Source: Acidobacteriota bacterium (GTDB taxonomy: Bacteria > Acidobacteriota > Terriglobia > Bryobacterales > Bryobacteraceae). From it: a DNA stretch of 64,000 nucleotides. The DNA lies in contig CANIVU010000006.1 of NCBI GenBank assembly GCA_947470805.1, positions 84,733 through 148,732 of the forward strand. Reading direction: 5' to 3'. Made by a program: the position numbers and the translations under genes. Shown in pieces: positions 9,443-19,315 of the stretch (the first letter of the stretch is position 1; every line of letters starts with the position of its first letter). The notes under the pieces were generated by a model that ran no database searches, was not told the origin of the DNA, and saw nothing but the letters and a program-made list of their open reading frames with translations.

Positions 9443-11975
9443 GTGTGGCTACTCCTCGTGCTCAGTCTGCCCGCCGCTGGACAACCGGATGGGTTCGTAA
9501 GTTCGCTCTCTAGATTGCGAACACTGACGCGAGACGAACTTGGCCGAACCCCAGAGGCCCGCCTGGAAGCGATCGTTACGTTCGTCAACCCCGCCGGCAA
9601 GTTCATCTTCCTGCAACAGGGCGAAAGCGCCGCCTACGCGCAACCAGGTCCCGGCTTCCATCTGCCCGAACTCCGCGCCGGACAACGTGTACGCGTAAAG
9701 GCCATCGCCGCCCCTTGCAGCTACTCGCCCTGCCTCGTCCTTCGTCAGCTCGAAGTGCTCGGTGACGCCCAATTGCCGCAAGCCGTCAAAGCAACGCCCG
9801 AAGAAATCGAAAAGACGGTCTACGAAGCCCGCCGCGTAATCGTCCACGGCACCATCCGCGCCGTTGCCCCCATGAACGATCCGGACTGGCCCAACTCCGC
9901 CACCATGCTCCTCGAGGCCGGCGGCCGCCGCTGGCCCATGATCGTCGCCGGGATCGACCAGGATTACATCGAACGCTTTGACGATGCTACCGTCACCGTC
10001 GAAGCCGTCGTCGGCACACAGGCTAACAGCGCCCGCCAACTCGTCACCCCAACCTTCGTCGTCCAGAATCCGTCGCTCGTCACGTTCATCAGCGATTCGC
10101 TCTCCACTCCCCCCGGGCCGCTTGTGCCGGCTTCCGATCTGCTGCAGTACGGCGGTCCCGCCACCGCCGGAGCCCGCGTCCGCATTCGCGGTTCCGTCAC
10201 CATTTGCCCTGCCCCGCGTTGGTCTCTTTCTGCAAGACAAAGAGTCCGGCGTCTTTCTGGAAAGCCTGCAGGAAATGACGGTCCAACCAGGCGACATCGT
10301 CGAAGCCGAGGGCCGCGTCACGCCGGGCAATCGCCGCCCCTACCTTCGCGATGCCAAATGGTCCATCGTCTCCCGCAACAACCCCCTCGTCGTCCCCCAC
10401 CCCGTCACCGGACAACTGCTGGGCTTGGACCAGAACGATAGCCGCCGCATCCGAATTGAAGCGGTCTTCGAAGGCGATAACCGCCAGGCAGCCGTCCGGC
10501 CTCGCCTGGTCATCAATTTCCGAAGTCACGACGGCGTCCGTTTCGTCGGGTTTCTCGAGGACCCCGTCGCCACAATCCCGGACTACGCCCCCGGCACCAT
10601 TCTTCGCATCGCCGGCGTGCTCCGTGTCGATTCCGACCCGGTCAGCCCAAGACGCGACATCTATCGCATTCTCATCTCTGGCCCCAACGACATCGTCATC
10701 ATCGACCTCCCTCCCTGGTGGAAAGCCACCTACGTCACCACCACCCTCGCTGTCATCTCAATCCTCGGTGTCCTCTCCTTCATCTGGGTCTGGACCCTAC
10801 GCGCCCGCGTCCATCGCCAAACGGCCGAACTGCGCGCGGCCAAAGAAGCCGCCGAAGAGGCCAACCGCGCCAAGGCTCAGTTCCTCGCCCACATCAGCCA
10901 CGAGATCCGAACACCGATGAACGGTGTCCTTGGCATGATCGAACTCGCCACCCGCACCGCAAAAGACACCGTTACCGCCGAAAGTCTCGCCACCGCCGGA
11001 GAGTCCGCTCACGATCTCCTCAGCCTTCTCAACGACGTCCTCGATCTCTCCAAACTCGACGCCGGTAAACTCGACCTCGAACGCACCGCCTTCTCCGTCC
11101 CCGCCGTGCTTACCTCCGCGCACCGCCTCTTCTCGGTCCGCGCCGACGAAAAGGGACTCCGCCTCGCCATCGACCTCGCCCCCTCCCGCCCCTCCTGGTC
11201 CTACGGCGATCCATCCCGCCTCCGCCAGGTCATTCACAACCTCCTCGCCAACGCCATCAAGTTCACTCCCGTCGGCTCCGTCACACTGCGTGCCTTCGCT
11301 GCCGGCGACTCCGTGACATTCGAAGTTGAGGACACCGGCATTGGCATTCCGCCCTCCCAAATAGAGGCCATCTTCCAGCCCTTCGAGCAAGCCGATTCCT
11401 CCATCACCCGTCGCTACGGCGGCACCGGGCTCGGCCTCCCCATCGCCGCCCGCATCGTCACCGCCATGGGCGGCCACCTCGCCGTCACCAGCCACTTCGG
11501 CAGTGGCAGCCGCTTCCAGTTCACGCTCCAACTCGCCCCCGCCTCCCCTGTTTCCGTCGGACCACAGGCTCCCCTCCATTCCGTCCGCTCCCTCCGGATC
11601 CTCGTTGCCGAAGACAACAAGGTCAATCTCACCGTCGTCCGCCGTATGCTCGAACACCACGGCCACACGGTCATCCCGGCCGCTAACGGCCGCATCGCGC
11701 TCGACCTCTGGCACTCCGAAAATCCAGACCTCATCCTCATGGATATTCAAATGCCGGAATTCGACGGCCTCTCCGCCGCGCGCGCCATTCGCGAAGCGGA
11801 AGCTCCTGGCGCGCGCGTCCCCATCATCGCCCTCACCGCCCATGCCCTCGATGGCTACGCGGAAAAGACAAAGGAAGCCGGCATGGATTCCTATCTCACC
11901 AAGCCGATTCGAGAAGCCGACTTACTGCTCGCAATCCATCACCTAATCCCCACGCTCACCGCCGACGCCCAATAA
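9443..11975 (+). pseudogene. Hybrid sensor histidine kinase, split by a frameshift
   Basis: The start is uncertain; the GTG that opens a signal-like segment (VWLLLVLSLPAAG) is used. The first frame encodes an exported region with OB-fold-like repeats (VIVHGTIRAV, ARVRIRGSVT). At about 10202 the homologous reading continues in the next frame (FALPRVGLFLQDKES), so one extra base, or two missing, breaks the gene; dropping the A at 10202 restores GSVT-FALPRVG. The second frame encodes a membrane segment (VTTTLAVISILGVLSFIWVW), a HisKA box SHEIRTPMNG, HATPase boxes (NLLANAIKF, DTGIGIPP, GGTGLGLPIA) and a receiver domain with LILMDIQMP. The kinase and receiver motifs are all intact. It overlaps the TolC gene tail to tail. 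Confidence 0.82.
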
Positions 11976-13160
11976 AAGCAGGCTCTCCAGCTCCGCCACC
12001 GCGCGCCAGCCCTCTCGCAACGCGTCGTTATACTCGTCCTGCAATTCAAAGTAACTCCGCTGCGCGTTCAGTACCTTCGGATACTCCCCTTGCATCCCGC
12101 GGAAGTTACTCACATACGTCTCATACGCCCGCCGTGCCTCGCCCAGAGCCGAGTCCCGATACCGCGTAACCGTCACCCGTGCCGACTCATACCGCTGCCA
12201 CGCCGCCGCAAACCGCGCCTGCAAAGCCCGCTCCGTTCGCGCCCCTTCCAGCTGCGCCCGCTCCACACCCGCCCGCGCCGCTCGCAGGTTCCCTTGTTGC
12301 CGGTTGAAAATCGGAATCTCCACGCCCACATCGAAGATCCCCTCCAGCCCCACCGGCCGCCCCCCGGGCACGTCCCCATACTCTCCATTCCGCCGCAGCC
12401 CGCCGCGCACTTGCAGGTCCGGCACTCGCGCCGCCCGCGCCTGCCGTAGCGCCCACTGCGCCCGTGCCTTCTCGGTAACCGCCATTGTCACCTCCGGGCT
12501 CTGCGCCCGTACCTGCGCCCACAGCACCTCCCGCGACAGCTCCGGAAAATCATCAACAACTCCGTCCAGTTCCCGGGGCGCCAGCCCGTCCGTGTTCAAC
12601 AACGCTGCCAGCTCCGCCCACGCCCGGGTTTCCATCTGCCGCGCCTGCTCCAGCCGCACCGCCGCGCGCTGCGTTTCTACATCGGCCAACCGGATATCCG
12701 GTTCGTCCAATCGCCCGATATTCTGCAGTTCCCGTGCAATCTTCGCTGTCTCCGCCGCCGTCTCCGCCAGTTTCGTCCGCACCCGCGTCCGCTCCCCCGC
12801 CGCCAACGTGTCGTAGAACAGCATCCGCAACTGTCCGCGCAGCCGCAACCGCCACGCCTCCCGCATCGCCCGCGCTCGCTCTACCTCCTGCCCCGCCAGG
12901 CTCTTGTCGATGCCCAGCTTCCCGCCCATCACAATCCGCTGCTCCACAAAGCCGCCCACGCTCCCGCCGCGCGTCGCCCGCGATACGTGTTCCCCCGTCG
13001 CGCCAATCGTCGGGTTCGGATACAGTCCCGCCTGCGTCTGCCGTCCCTCGGCCATCTTCACCGAAGCCTCCGCCTGCTGATACTCCGGGTTCTGGCTCAA
13101 CAGCCGCCCTTCCAAATCGGCCAGCGTCAAGCCCGCCGCCAGCAACAAAATCGGCGTCAT
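11943..13160 (-). CDS. TolC/CusC-family outer membrane efflux channel protein
   Basis: The 405-residue product has the outer membrane factor layout: an N-terminal exported segment, then two repeats of long amphipathic helices rich in Ala, Arg and Glu (LRARRAGVERAQLE-type heptads), with a NPTIGATGE beta segment and VGVEIPIFNRQQGNLRAARAG, a typical porin-strand-plus-helix junction. Its ATG overlaps the stop of the multicopper oxidase gene by four bases. Together these point to export of copper or another metal. No inner-membrane RND pump or membrane-fusion gene is present next to it. Confidence 0.88.
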   Translation of the reverse strand: MTPILLLAAGLTLADLEGRLLSQNPEYQQAEASVKMAEGRQTQAGLYPNPTIGATGEHVSRATRGGSVGGFVEQRIVMGGKLGIDKSLAGQEVERARAMREAWRLRLRGQLRMLFYDTLAAGERTRVRTKLAETAAETAKIARELQNIGRLDEPDIRLADVETQRAAVRLEQARQMETRAWAELAALLNTDGLAPRELDGVVDDFPELSREVLWAQVRAQSPEVTMAVTEKARAQWALRQARAARVPDLQVRGGLRRNGEYGDVPGGRPVGLEGIFDVGVEIPIFNRQQGNLRAARAGVERAQLEGARTERALQARFAAAWQRYESARVTVTRYRDSALGEARRAYETYVSNFRGMQGEYPKVLNAQRSYFELQDEYNDALREGWRAVAELESLLLLGVGGERGD

Positions 13161-14356
13161 TGCGCACCCCCTTCGTGATGCTGATGCCCGCCCGCCGGCG
13201 CCTTCCGTGGCGGTGGATTCTTCCGCAACGCCTCAATCTTCCCGTACACTTCGGGCGATACCACGCGCACCAGCGTCATCATGCCCCCCATCGCCGCCGT
13301 CCACCCCTTCCGCAACCCGTAGTTCTCTGGCTTATGCGAATACGGGTCGTCGTCGGGCATCCACATGTCCTGCGGATAGCCCGCCACCTTCTTCTTTTCC
13401 GGATCGTCCTTGGGCCAGTGCCCTGCCCCGTGGGACATCGGCCCCACCATCGGAAACATGTTGTTCATCATGTGGTGCGGCAAGTGGCAGTGCAGCATCC
13501 ATTCGCCCTCCGTCTTCGCCACGAACTCAATCTCCCGCACCTGCGCCACACCCACCAACACCGTGTTCTGCGGGTACCACATCGTCTCCGGAACGCGCCC
13601 GCCCTCGGTCCCCGTCATCACAAATTGAAACCCGTGCAAGTGGATCGGATGGTGGTCCATTCCCATGTTCAACAACCGGATCCGCACCCGCTCCCCCTGC
13701 TTCACCACCATCGGCGTGCAGTCCGGCCCGGATCGCCCGTTGAACGTCAGCCAGTTAAACTCCATTGCCAACGAATTTGGTACGGCATTGTTCGGCCGAA
13801 GATCCCATTCCTGCAGAATCAGCCCGAAATCGTGGTCCACGCGCGGCCCGGTCGGCGCCTTCGGATGAATCAGAAAGAACCCGATCGCCCCCATCATCTC
13901 CTGCATCGGGAAGTGCGAATGGTAAAAGCACGTGTTCGTCTGGTTCAGCGTGAACTCGTAAACGTGCGTCTCCCCCGGCAGCGTCGGATCCTGGCCTAGT
14001 CCCACACTGCCGTCCTGCGTATCGAGAACCTCAAACCCGTGCCAGTGGATCGCCGTCGGTTCCGGTAGCTTGTTCGTGAAGACAACCCGGACGCGGTCCC
14101 CCTCGGTCACCTCCATCGTCGGCCCTGGAACGCTCCCGTTATAGCCCCACGCCGTCATCTTCCGACCCGGCGCGATCTCGGTTTCCACCACCTCCGCCGC
14201 AAGGTGAAACTCCTTCACGCCATCCACAATCCGTGACGCCAACTTCCCCAAATCCGGGGTAACAAATGGGGCCGGCGCAACCGCCGGCGCGGCCGCCTGC
14301 AAGGCAGCGCCGCTCGAAAACATACGGCCCAGAAAGCCGCGTCGATGAAAAGACAT
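13157..14356 (-). CDS. Multicopper oxidase, copper-resistance type
   Basis: The start at MSFHRRGFLG has an AGAGGAG ribosome site four bases upstream and gives a 399-residue protein with a Tat-like leader (HRRGFLGRMF). All four copper-binding blocks are visible: IHWHGFEV, CFYHSHFPM, HHPIHLHGF and HCHLPHHMMNNM, so type 1, 2 and 3 copper sites should form. The C-terminus is rich in His and Met (HQHHEGG). The enzyme probably oxidises Cu(I) in the periplasm. It is the second gene of a leftward unit with a small Cys protein before it and the TolC channel after it. Confidence 0.92.
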   Translation of the reverse strand: MSFHRRGFLGRMFSSGAALQAAAPAVAPAPFVTPDLGKLASRIVDGVKEFHLAAEVVETEIAPGRKMTAWGYNGSVPGPTMEVTEGDRVRVVFTNKLPEPTAIHWHGFEVLDTQDGSVGLGQDPTLPGETHVYEFTLNQTNTCFYHSHFPMQEMMGAIGFFLIHPKAPTGPRVDHDFGLILQEWDLRPNNAVPNSLAMEFNWLTFNGRSGPDCTPMVVKQGERVRIRLLNMGMDHHPIHLHGFQFVMTGTEGGRVPETMWYPQNTVLVGVAQVREIEFVAKTEGEWMLHCHLPHHMMNNMFPMVGPMSHGAGHWPKDDPEKKKVAGYPQDMWMPDDDPYSHKPENYGLRKGWTAAMGGMMTLVRVVSPEVYGKIEALRKNPPPRKAPAGGHQHHEGGAQ

Positions 14357-14411
14357 AAAACTCCTCTGAAGTTCACGGACAAGAGAAAACTCTCGCGGAC
14401 AGAGGAGAAAA

Positions 14412-14690
14412 TCAGAGTCGAAGCGGAGTGCGTTGTGCCGGTACCAACCGAAGCGGCGCGACAACCCGCTCGGCCACCGGCACGGCCACCGATGCGTGCA
14501 CCCAGGCCACGCCTACCGAAACCACAGCCTTTGCCACCGGCAAATCGTCCGTCGGCTGCAACCCATGCGCACAGCCACCGCTAATCGCGGCCGCCACGCA
14601 CACCGTGCCACACCACGCATTCGCCACCGGTGCAATCAGCAGCACTAGGATCAACAACAGGAATGGCATGCGCCGGTTCACCTCTTTCAT
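14412..14690 (-). CDS. Small secreted cysteine-containing protein
   Basis: A 92-residue product starting MKEVNRRMPFLLLILVLL, with a CAGGAG ribosome site eight bases upstream. After a strong signal peptide ending APVANA the mature part begins WCGTVC and has a third cysteine soon after. It is the first gene of the copper-type unit, 55 bases before the multicopper oxidase. A role as a periplasmic metal-binding or sensor peptide is plausible but only inferred from position and cysteines. No family was recognised. Confidence 0.6.
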   Translation of the reverse strand: MKEVNRRMPFLLLILVLLIAPVANAWCGTVCVAAAISGGCAHGLQPTDDLPVAKAVVSVGVAWVHASVAVPVAERVVAPLRLVPAQRTPLRL

Positions 14691-14728
14691 GATAACGGCT
14701 CCTGCTGCGAGTTGGGGGTCCCTTCCCG

Positions 14729-14734
14729 TAACCT
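14729..14734 (+). promoter_or_regulatory. Putative -10 box (TAACCT) of the CHAT gene, leaderless type
   Basis: TAACCT stands exactly six bases before the ATG of the CHAT gene, and no Shine-Dalgarno sequence is present. This is the spacing expected when transcription starts at the start codon. Confidence 0.45.
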
Positions 14735-14740
14735 GTTTAA

Positions 14741-17083
14741 ATGCGGCCCTTCTTCATCGCCATCGCGCTAGCCCTCTCCCTCGCCGCCCAGGACGATCCC
14801 GCCGTCATCTCCAAACGCGCCGCCGCTCTCGCCGCCCAGTCCCGCCACGAATCCGCCATCGCCGAATACCAGAAGGCCCTCGAAATCCACCGCAACAAGG
14901 GTGACCGCTTCAACGAAGGCGTCGTCCTTAATAACATCGCCGCCAGTTGGACATCCCTCGGCGATCCCGACGCCGCCCTCCCCCTCTTCGCCGAAACCCT
15001 CGCCATCCGCGAATCCCTCAACGATCAACTCGGCCTCGCCTACACTCTCCTCGGCATCGCCAACGCCCACTGGTTCGCAGCCGAACCCCAAAAGGCGCTC
15101 GACGCATACCGCCGCCTCATCGCCCAGGCCACCGTTCTCAAAAACGATATCCTCCTCGCCCACGCCATCAACAATGGCGGCCTCGTCCTCCAGTCGCTCG
15201 GTGACGATTCCACCGCCCTCGCCCAGCACCTCCGCGCCCTCGCGCTCTTCCAAAAAACAACCCAGCGCCTCTTCGAAGGCTACGCCCGCAATAACGCCGG
15301 CCTTGCCCAACTCAACCTCAACCGCCCCACCGACGCCCGCAGCAGCTTCAATGATGCCCTTGCCATCTTCCGCGAAGCCCAAGACACCCGTGCCCAGGCC
15401 TACGCCCTGCACAACCTCGGTGATCTCGAAGCCAAAGCCAACCACCCCGACACCGCCATCCCCTTCTACCGCCAGTCCCTCGAATTCAAACGCACCGCCC
15501 GCGACCGCTACGGCGAAGCCTGGTCGCTCGCCCGCCTCGCCGAAGCCAACGCCGCCAAAGGCGACAACGCCGGCGCCACCATCCTCCTCCAACAGGCGCT
15601 CCACCTCCATCGCTCCATCGCCGATCGCTCCGGTGAAGCCGCCGCCCTTGCCCTCCTAGCCCACATCGAACGCCGCACTGGCGACATCCCCCGCGCCACC
15701 GGGCACCTGGAAGAAGCGCTCACCATCATCGAACGCACTCGAAACTCCCTCGCCACTCCGGAGTTACGCGGAAGTTACTTCGCCACCCGTCAGTCGATCT
15801 ATGAATTCCTGACAAGTATGTTAGTCGAACAGAAGGACCCCCGCGCCCTGGAAATCAGTGAGCGCAGCCGCGCCCGCCTCCTGCTCGACAACCTCGCTGG
15901 CGACCCCAAACTCGAAGCCCTCCGCCGCTCCATCCACGCCCTCGGCCAACGTCTCCAGCGCGCCACCACCCCCGCCGACGCCGAAGCCGGCCGCACCCGC
16001 CTCCGCCAACTCGAAGCCGCCGCCGCCAAGTTCCCCACCCCCGATCGTGGCCGCCCCAAAAACCTGTCCGAACTCCAAAAACTCGCCACCCCCACCACCG
16101 CCATCCTCGAATACTGGCTCGGCGACGACCGCTCCGCCCTCTTCCTCATCCGCCCCGAAAAAGTCCTCATCATTCCCCTCCCGCCCCGCAAATTCATCGA
16201 AGCCCAAACCACTCGCCTCCTTGAACAACTCACCGCCCGCGCCCTGCAAATCTCCAATGAAACGCCCGCCGCCCGCAAACAGCGCCTCGCCACGGCCGAC
16301 GCCGAATGGCCTCAGATCGCCGCCGCCCTGGCCAAACAAATCTGGCCCGCCGAACAGCTCAAACAAACCTCCAACGTCCTCATCGTCCCCCACCACGCCC
16401 TCGCCCACCTCCCCTTTTCCCTCCTCCCTGGTACCGAAAACACCCGCCTCACCGCCATTCCCGCCGCCTCCCTTCTCCCCTATCTCGGCACCCGCTCAAG
16501 CGCCAAACAAACCATCGCCATCTACGCCGCGCCGGAGTTCACAAAAGATCTTCCCGCCCTCCCCTTTGCCCGCACCGAAGCCGAGTTGATCGCAAAACTC
16601 TCCCCCGCCGCCACCCTCCGCCTCGGCCCCGCGGCCGCCAACACCCCCACTCTCCCCAAAGAGCTCGCCGCCCATCGATACCTCCACTTCGCCACTCACG
16701 TCGAACTCGCCTCCCCGCCCCGCATCGAACTCACTAACTCACGCCTAACTCTAAACAACATCTACGAACTTACTCTCGATGCCGACTTAGTCACCCTCTC
16801 CGCCTGCCGCACCGCGCTCGGCAAAGACCTGAACGGCGAAGGCCTGTTGAGCTTCACCCACGCCTTTCTCTACGCCGGAGCCAACCGGGTCCTCGCCACT
16901 CTCTGGAGCGTCGACGATCAGGCCACCGCCGAATTCATGCGCAACTTCTACACCGCCCTGCTCACCAAACAGCGCACCCCCGCTGAAGCTCTCGCCGACG
17001 CCCGCACCGCCCTCCGCAAAACACCCCGCTACAGCCACCCCTGGTACTGGGCCGCCTTCGTCCTCCACGGCCAGCCCCAATAA
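14741..17083 (+). CDS. Secreted TPR-CHAT domain protease
   Basis: The 780-residue protein has a signal peptide (MRPFFIAIALALSLAAQ), then about seven TPR-like helix pairs (residues 25-280, for example AIAEYQKALEIHRNKGD) and a C-terminal CHAT domain from about residue 480. The caspase-like dyad is intact: His653 in HFATH and Cys689 in LSACRTALG. The last segment GANRVLATLWSVDD and the terminal WAAFVLHG are also typical of CHAT proteins. CHAT proteases cleave specific partner proteins. The next two genes encode a sigma factor and a single-pass anti-sigma-like protein, so the partner may be the extracytoplasmic part of the latter. Confidence 0.9.
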   Translation: MRPFFIAIALALSLAAQDDPAVISKRAAALAAQSRHESAIAEYQKALEIHRNKGDRFNEGVVLNNIAASWTSLGDPDAALPLFAETLAIRESLNDQLGLAYTLLGIANAHWFAAEPQKALDAYRRLIAQATVLKNDILLAHAINNGGLVLQSLGDDSTALAQHLRALALFQKTTQRLFEGYARNNAGLAQLNLNRPTDARSSFNDALAIFREAQDTRAQAYALHNLGDLEAKANHPDTAIPFYRQSLEFKRTARDRYGEAWSLARLAEANAAKGDNAGATILLQQALHLHRSIADRSGEAAALALLAHIERRTGDIPRATGHLEEALTIIERTRNSLATPELRGSYFATRQSIYEFLTSMLVEQKDPRALEISERSRARLLLDNLAGDPKLEALRRSIHALGQRLQRATTPADAEAGRTRLRQLEAAAAKFPTPDRGRPKNLSELQKLATPTTAILEYWLGDDRSALFLIRPEKVLIIPLPPRKFIEAQTTRLLEQLTARALQISNETPAARKQRLATADAEWPQIAAALAKQIWPAEQLKQTSNVLIVPHHALAHLPFSLLPGTENTRLTAIPAASLLPYLGTRSSAKQTIAIYAAPEFTKDLPALPFARTEAELIAKLSPAATLRLGPAAANTPTLPKELAAHRYLHFATHVELASPPRIELTNSRLTLNNIYELTLDADLVTLSACRTALGKDLNGEGLLSFTHAFLYAGANRVLATLWSVDDQATAEFMRNFYTALLTKQRTPAEALADARTALRKTPRYSHPWYWAAFVLHGQPQ

Positions 17084-17098
17084 CGCAAAATAGAAACG

Positions 17099-17689
17099 AT
17101 GTCTCCGCAGTGGGCCCTCAGTGCCGAAGCATTCTCCGGTCTCCTCGCCGCCCTCCATCCGGATCGCGACCAGGCCGCCCTGCGCTATGAGGATCTCCGC
17201 ACCCGCCTCGTCCGCGTCTTCCTCTGGGAACACGCCATCGATCCGGAAGCCCTCGCCGATGACGCCCTCACCCGTCTCGCCCGTCGGCTCGAAGAAGGCG
17301 AACAGATCCAGAACCTTCCCGCCTTCCTCAACGGCATCGCCCGCAATCTTCTCAAGGAAGAATCCAACCGCCGCCATCGCCTGGAACCCCTGACAGACCT
17401 TCCCGCCCCCGTCTCCAACCACGACATCGAACGCGAACACGCCGCCCTCGAATCCTGCCTCGCCACCTGGGAACCCGATAAACGCCAACTCCTCCTGGCC
17501 TATTACCAGGGCGACCAATCCGCCCGCATTCAAGGCCGCCAACGCCTCGCCGCCCAGCTCGGCCTCGAACTGAACGCCCTGCGGAACCGCGCCCTCCGCC
17601 TCCGCGACCGCCTTGAGGCCTGCATCCGAAAACAATTGGAGCGTGATATTCCGCCCGAATCCTTCACTCAATTCAGGAGAGGCCAATGA
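17099..17689 (+). CDS. ECF-like RNA polymerase sigma factor
   Basis: The 196-residue product begins 15 bases after the CHAT gene. Its N-terminal half resembles sigma region 2 (LRTRLVRVFLWE, DDALTRLARRLEEG, FLNGIARNLLKEE) and the C-terminal half resembles region 4 with a helix-turn-helix (RLAAQLGLELNALRNRALRLRDRL). It would direct RNA polymerase to a small regulon. Its stop overlaps the ATG of the anti-sigma-like gene by four bases, the usual arrangement for a sigma/anti-sigma pair. Confidence 0.78.
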   Translation: MSPQWALSAEAFSGLLAALHPDRDQAALRYEDLRTRLVRVFLWEHAIDPEALADDALTRLARRLEEGEQIQNLPAFLNGIARNLLKEESNRRHRLEPLTDLPAPVSNHDIEREHAALESCLATWEPDKRQLLLAYYQGDQSARIQGRQRLAAQLGLELNALRNRALRLRDRLEACIRKQLERDIPPESFTQFRRGQ

Positions 17690-18348
17690 ACCCGGACCTC
17701 TTCCGCCAATTCATGCTCTCCGCCGCCAACCCCGAACAGCGCGACCAGCTCCGCGAACGCCTGATCGCCGATCAAGACCTATCGGACCAACTCCGCGATC
17801 AGGAAACCGACTGGATCGATGCCTACGCCGCCGGCACCCTCCCCCCTGCCGACGCGCGCGCCCTTTACCAGCACCTCCAACAAACCGGCCAGCTCCATCG
17901 CATCCCCACCGCAGCCGCCCTGGCAAAACGCAAATCGCAATCCGCCAGTGTCTTCCCCTACGCCCTCGGTCTCGCCGCCACGCTGCTGTTGGTCTTCACC
18001 GCCGTCTTCCACCAGCCGCGATCAAAAGCACCCGAACCCCTCCCGCAAATCACCCTGGCCCTCGTCCCCGGAGCCCTCCGCGACGCAAGTGCCACCCAAT
18101 CGGTAACCGCCAAAAACAACCAACCCATCCTCCTCCAACTCCAATATCAGGACACCGCCCCGCAAGGCGAATGCCACGTCGAAATCGCCGGCCAGCCGTT
18201 CGGAGAAGACGCCCCCTGCGGCCTCGACTTCCATCCCTACACCCTCCCGCCGGACCTCGCCCCCGGCCGCTATACCCTCAAACTCACAACCCCTAAAGGG
18301 GAACTCATCCACACCTACCAGCTCACTCTCAAGAAGGAGGTGCCGTAA
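17686..18348 (+). CDS. Single-pass anti-sigma-like membrane protein
   Basis: A 220-residue protein in three parts: a cytoplasmic helical region of about 85 residues with a DWIDAYAAGTLP segment like those of acidobacterial anti-sigma proteins, one membrane span (FPYALGLAATLLLVFTAVF) and an exported beta-sandwich domain with two cysteines. No zinc-binding HxxxCxxC motif is present. The coupling to the sigma gene and the CHAT protease upstream suggest it holds the sigma factor at the membrane until a signal arrives. It meets the flavoprotein gene tail to tail with a 20-base overlap. Confidence 0.65.
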   Translation: MNPDLFRQFMLSAANPEQRDQLRERLIADQDLSDQLRDQETDWIDAYAAGTLPPADARALYQHLQQTGQLHRIPTAAALAKRKSQSASVFPYALGLAATLLLVFTAVFHQPRSKAPEPLPQITLALVPGALRDASATQSVTAKNNQPILLQLQYQDTAPQGECHVEIAGQPFGEDAPCGLDFHPYTLPPDLAPGRYTLKLTTPKGELIHTYQLTLKKEVP

Positions 18349-19315
18349 ACCCCATCCGTTTCCAGTTCTCGGCGACAAACAATCCACGGCCCTTCAAACG
18401 CGCCGTCGCCCACGAACCCACCACTGGCAACCCAGGCAACGGCAACTGCAACACCCCCCGCTCCGGCCCCAGTGGCACCGCCATCGCCACCCGTCCCGCC
18501 GCCCGATACCCGGCCGTTTTTCCCAGTAACTGCCCCGCCAAATGGAACGCCTGCTTGCGCGCCAAAAAGGTCAAAGGCGGCTCCCCGCAATCGGCCGCAT
18601 CCCCAATCGCAAAAACGCCCTCCCGCCCCGCAACCCGGAACTGCCCATCCACCTTCACCCGGCCCTCCGCTCCCAGGCACGGCACGCTGAACGCCGCGCC
18701 ATACCCGGCAATTCGTAACGCAGCCCCAGTCTCACCCCCGCCAAACACCACGGAAACTCCCATCTCCCGCAACATCCCCGCCGCCCGCTCCCCCAGCCAC
18801 GGGTTCCCCGCCCCCGCCAACAACCGCTCCCCCCGCGCCACAATCGTCACCGCCTTCCGCGGATAACGCCAACGAATCTCCCCCGCCAGTTCCACCGCCA
18901 CCGGCCCATCCCCATCCACCGCCACGCTCTCGGCCTCCGCCAACTCCGCGCTCAACCGCCCCGCCTCCCGTCGAAACTCCACAGCCGCTGTAAACGAGGA
19001 CTTAAACGGCATCCGGTGCCGCGATCCCGACGCCACCACCACCACATCCGCCTCGTAACTTCCCGCCACCCCGCGCACCCCGCCACTCTCCGCCGAAACA
19101 GCCTCATCCTGCACCACCCGCCCACGCCGCAACAAACGGTCGTAGGGAATCAACAACCGTTCAAAAAAGGAAGCATCCGCATACGCGCGCATCGCCCCAA
19201 CGTTGTGATAAAACCGATCCTTCTGTTCCACCAGCACCACATCAAACGCCTCGTCCAACGCGCGCGCCAGCGTCACTCCGGCATAGCCGCCGCCAACAAT
19301 GACAACCCGCTTCAA
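18329..19315 (-). CDS. NDH-2/FSP1-like FAD-dependent pyridine nucleotide oxidoreductase
   Basis: A TTG start was chosen because it overlaps the TGA of the protease gene as TTGA and leads directly into the FAD motif (LKRVVIVGGGYAGVTLARAL); a longer frame adds 25 unlikely residues. The 328-residue product has a second nucleotide-binding region, although its glycine motif is unusual (VAVDGDGPVAVELAGEI), and a flavin motif FAIGDAADCG. It resembles type II NADH:quinone reductases and AIFM2/FSP1 proteins that reduce quinones with NAD(P)H. Tight coupling to a papain-like protease is unexpected. Confidence 0.8.
   Translation of the reverse strand: MKRVVIVGGGYAGVTLARALDEAFDVVLVEQKDRFYHNVGAMRAYADASFFERLLIPYDRLLRRGRVVQDEAVSAESGGVRGVAGSYEADVVVVASGSRHRMPFKSSFTAAVEFRREAGRLSAELAEAESVAVDGDGPVAVELAGEIRWRYPRKAVTIVARGERLLAGAGNPWLGERAAGMLREMGVSVVFGGGETGAALRIAGYGAAFSVPCLGAEGRVKVDGQFRVAGREGVFAIGDAADCGEPPLTFLARKQAFHLAGQLLGKTAGYRAAGRVAMAVPLGPERGVLQLPLPGLPVVGSWATARLKGRGLFVAENWKRMGFTAPPS

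Noticed and set aside
10195..10215. Programmed ribosomal frameshift in the first kinase gene
   Set aside because: No slippery sequence, stimulatory hairpin or internal ribosome site is visible; a mutation or sequencing error is simpler.
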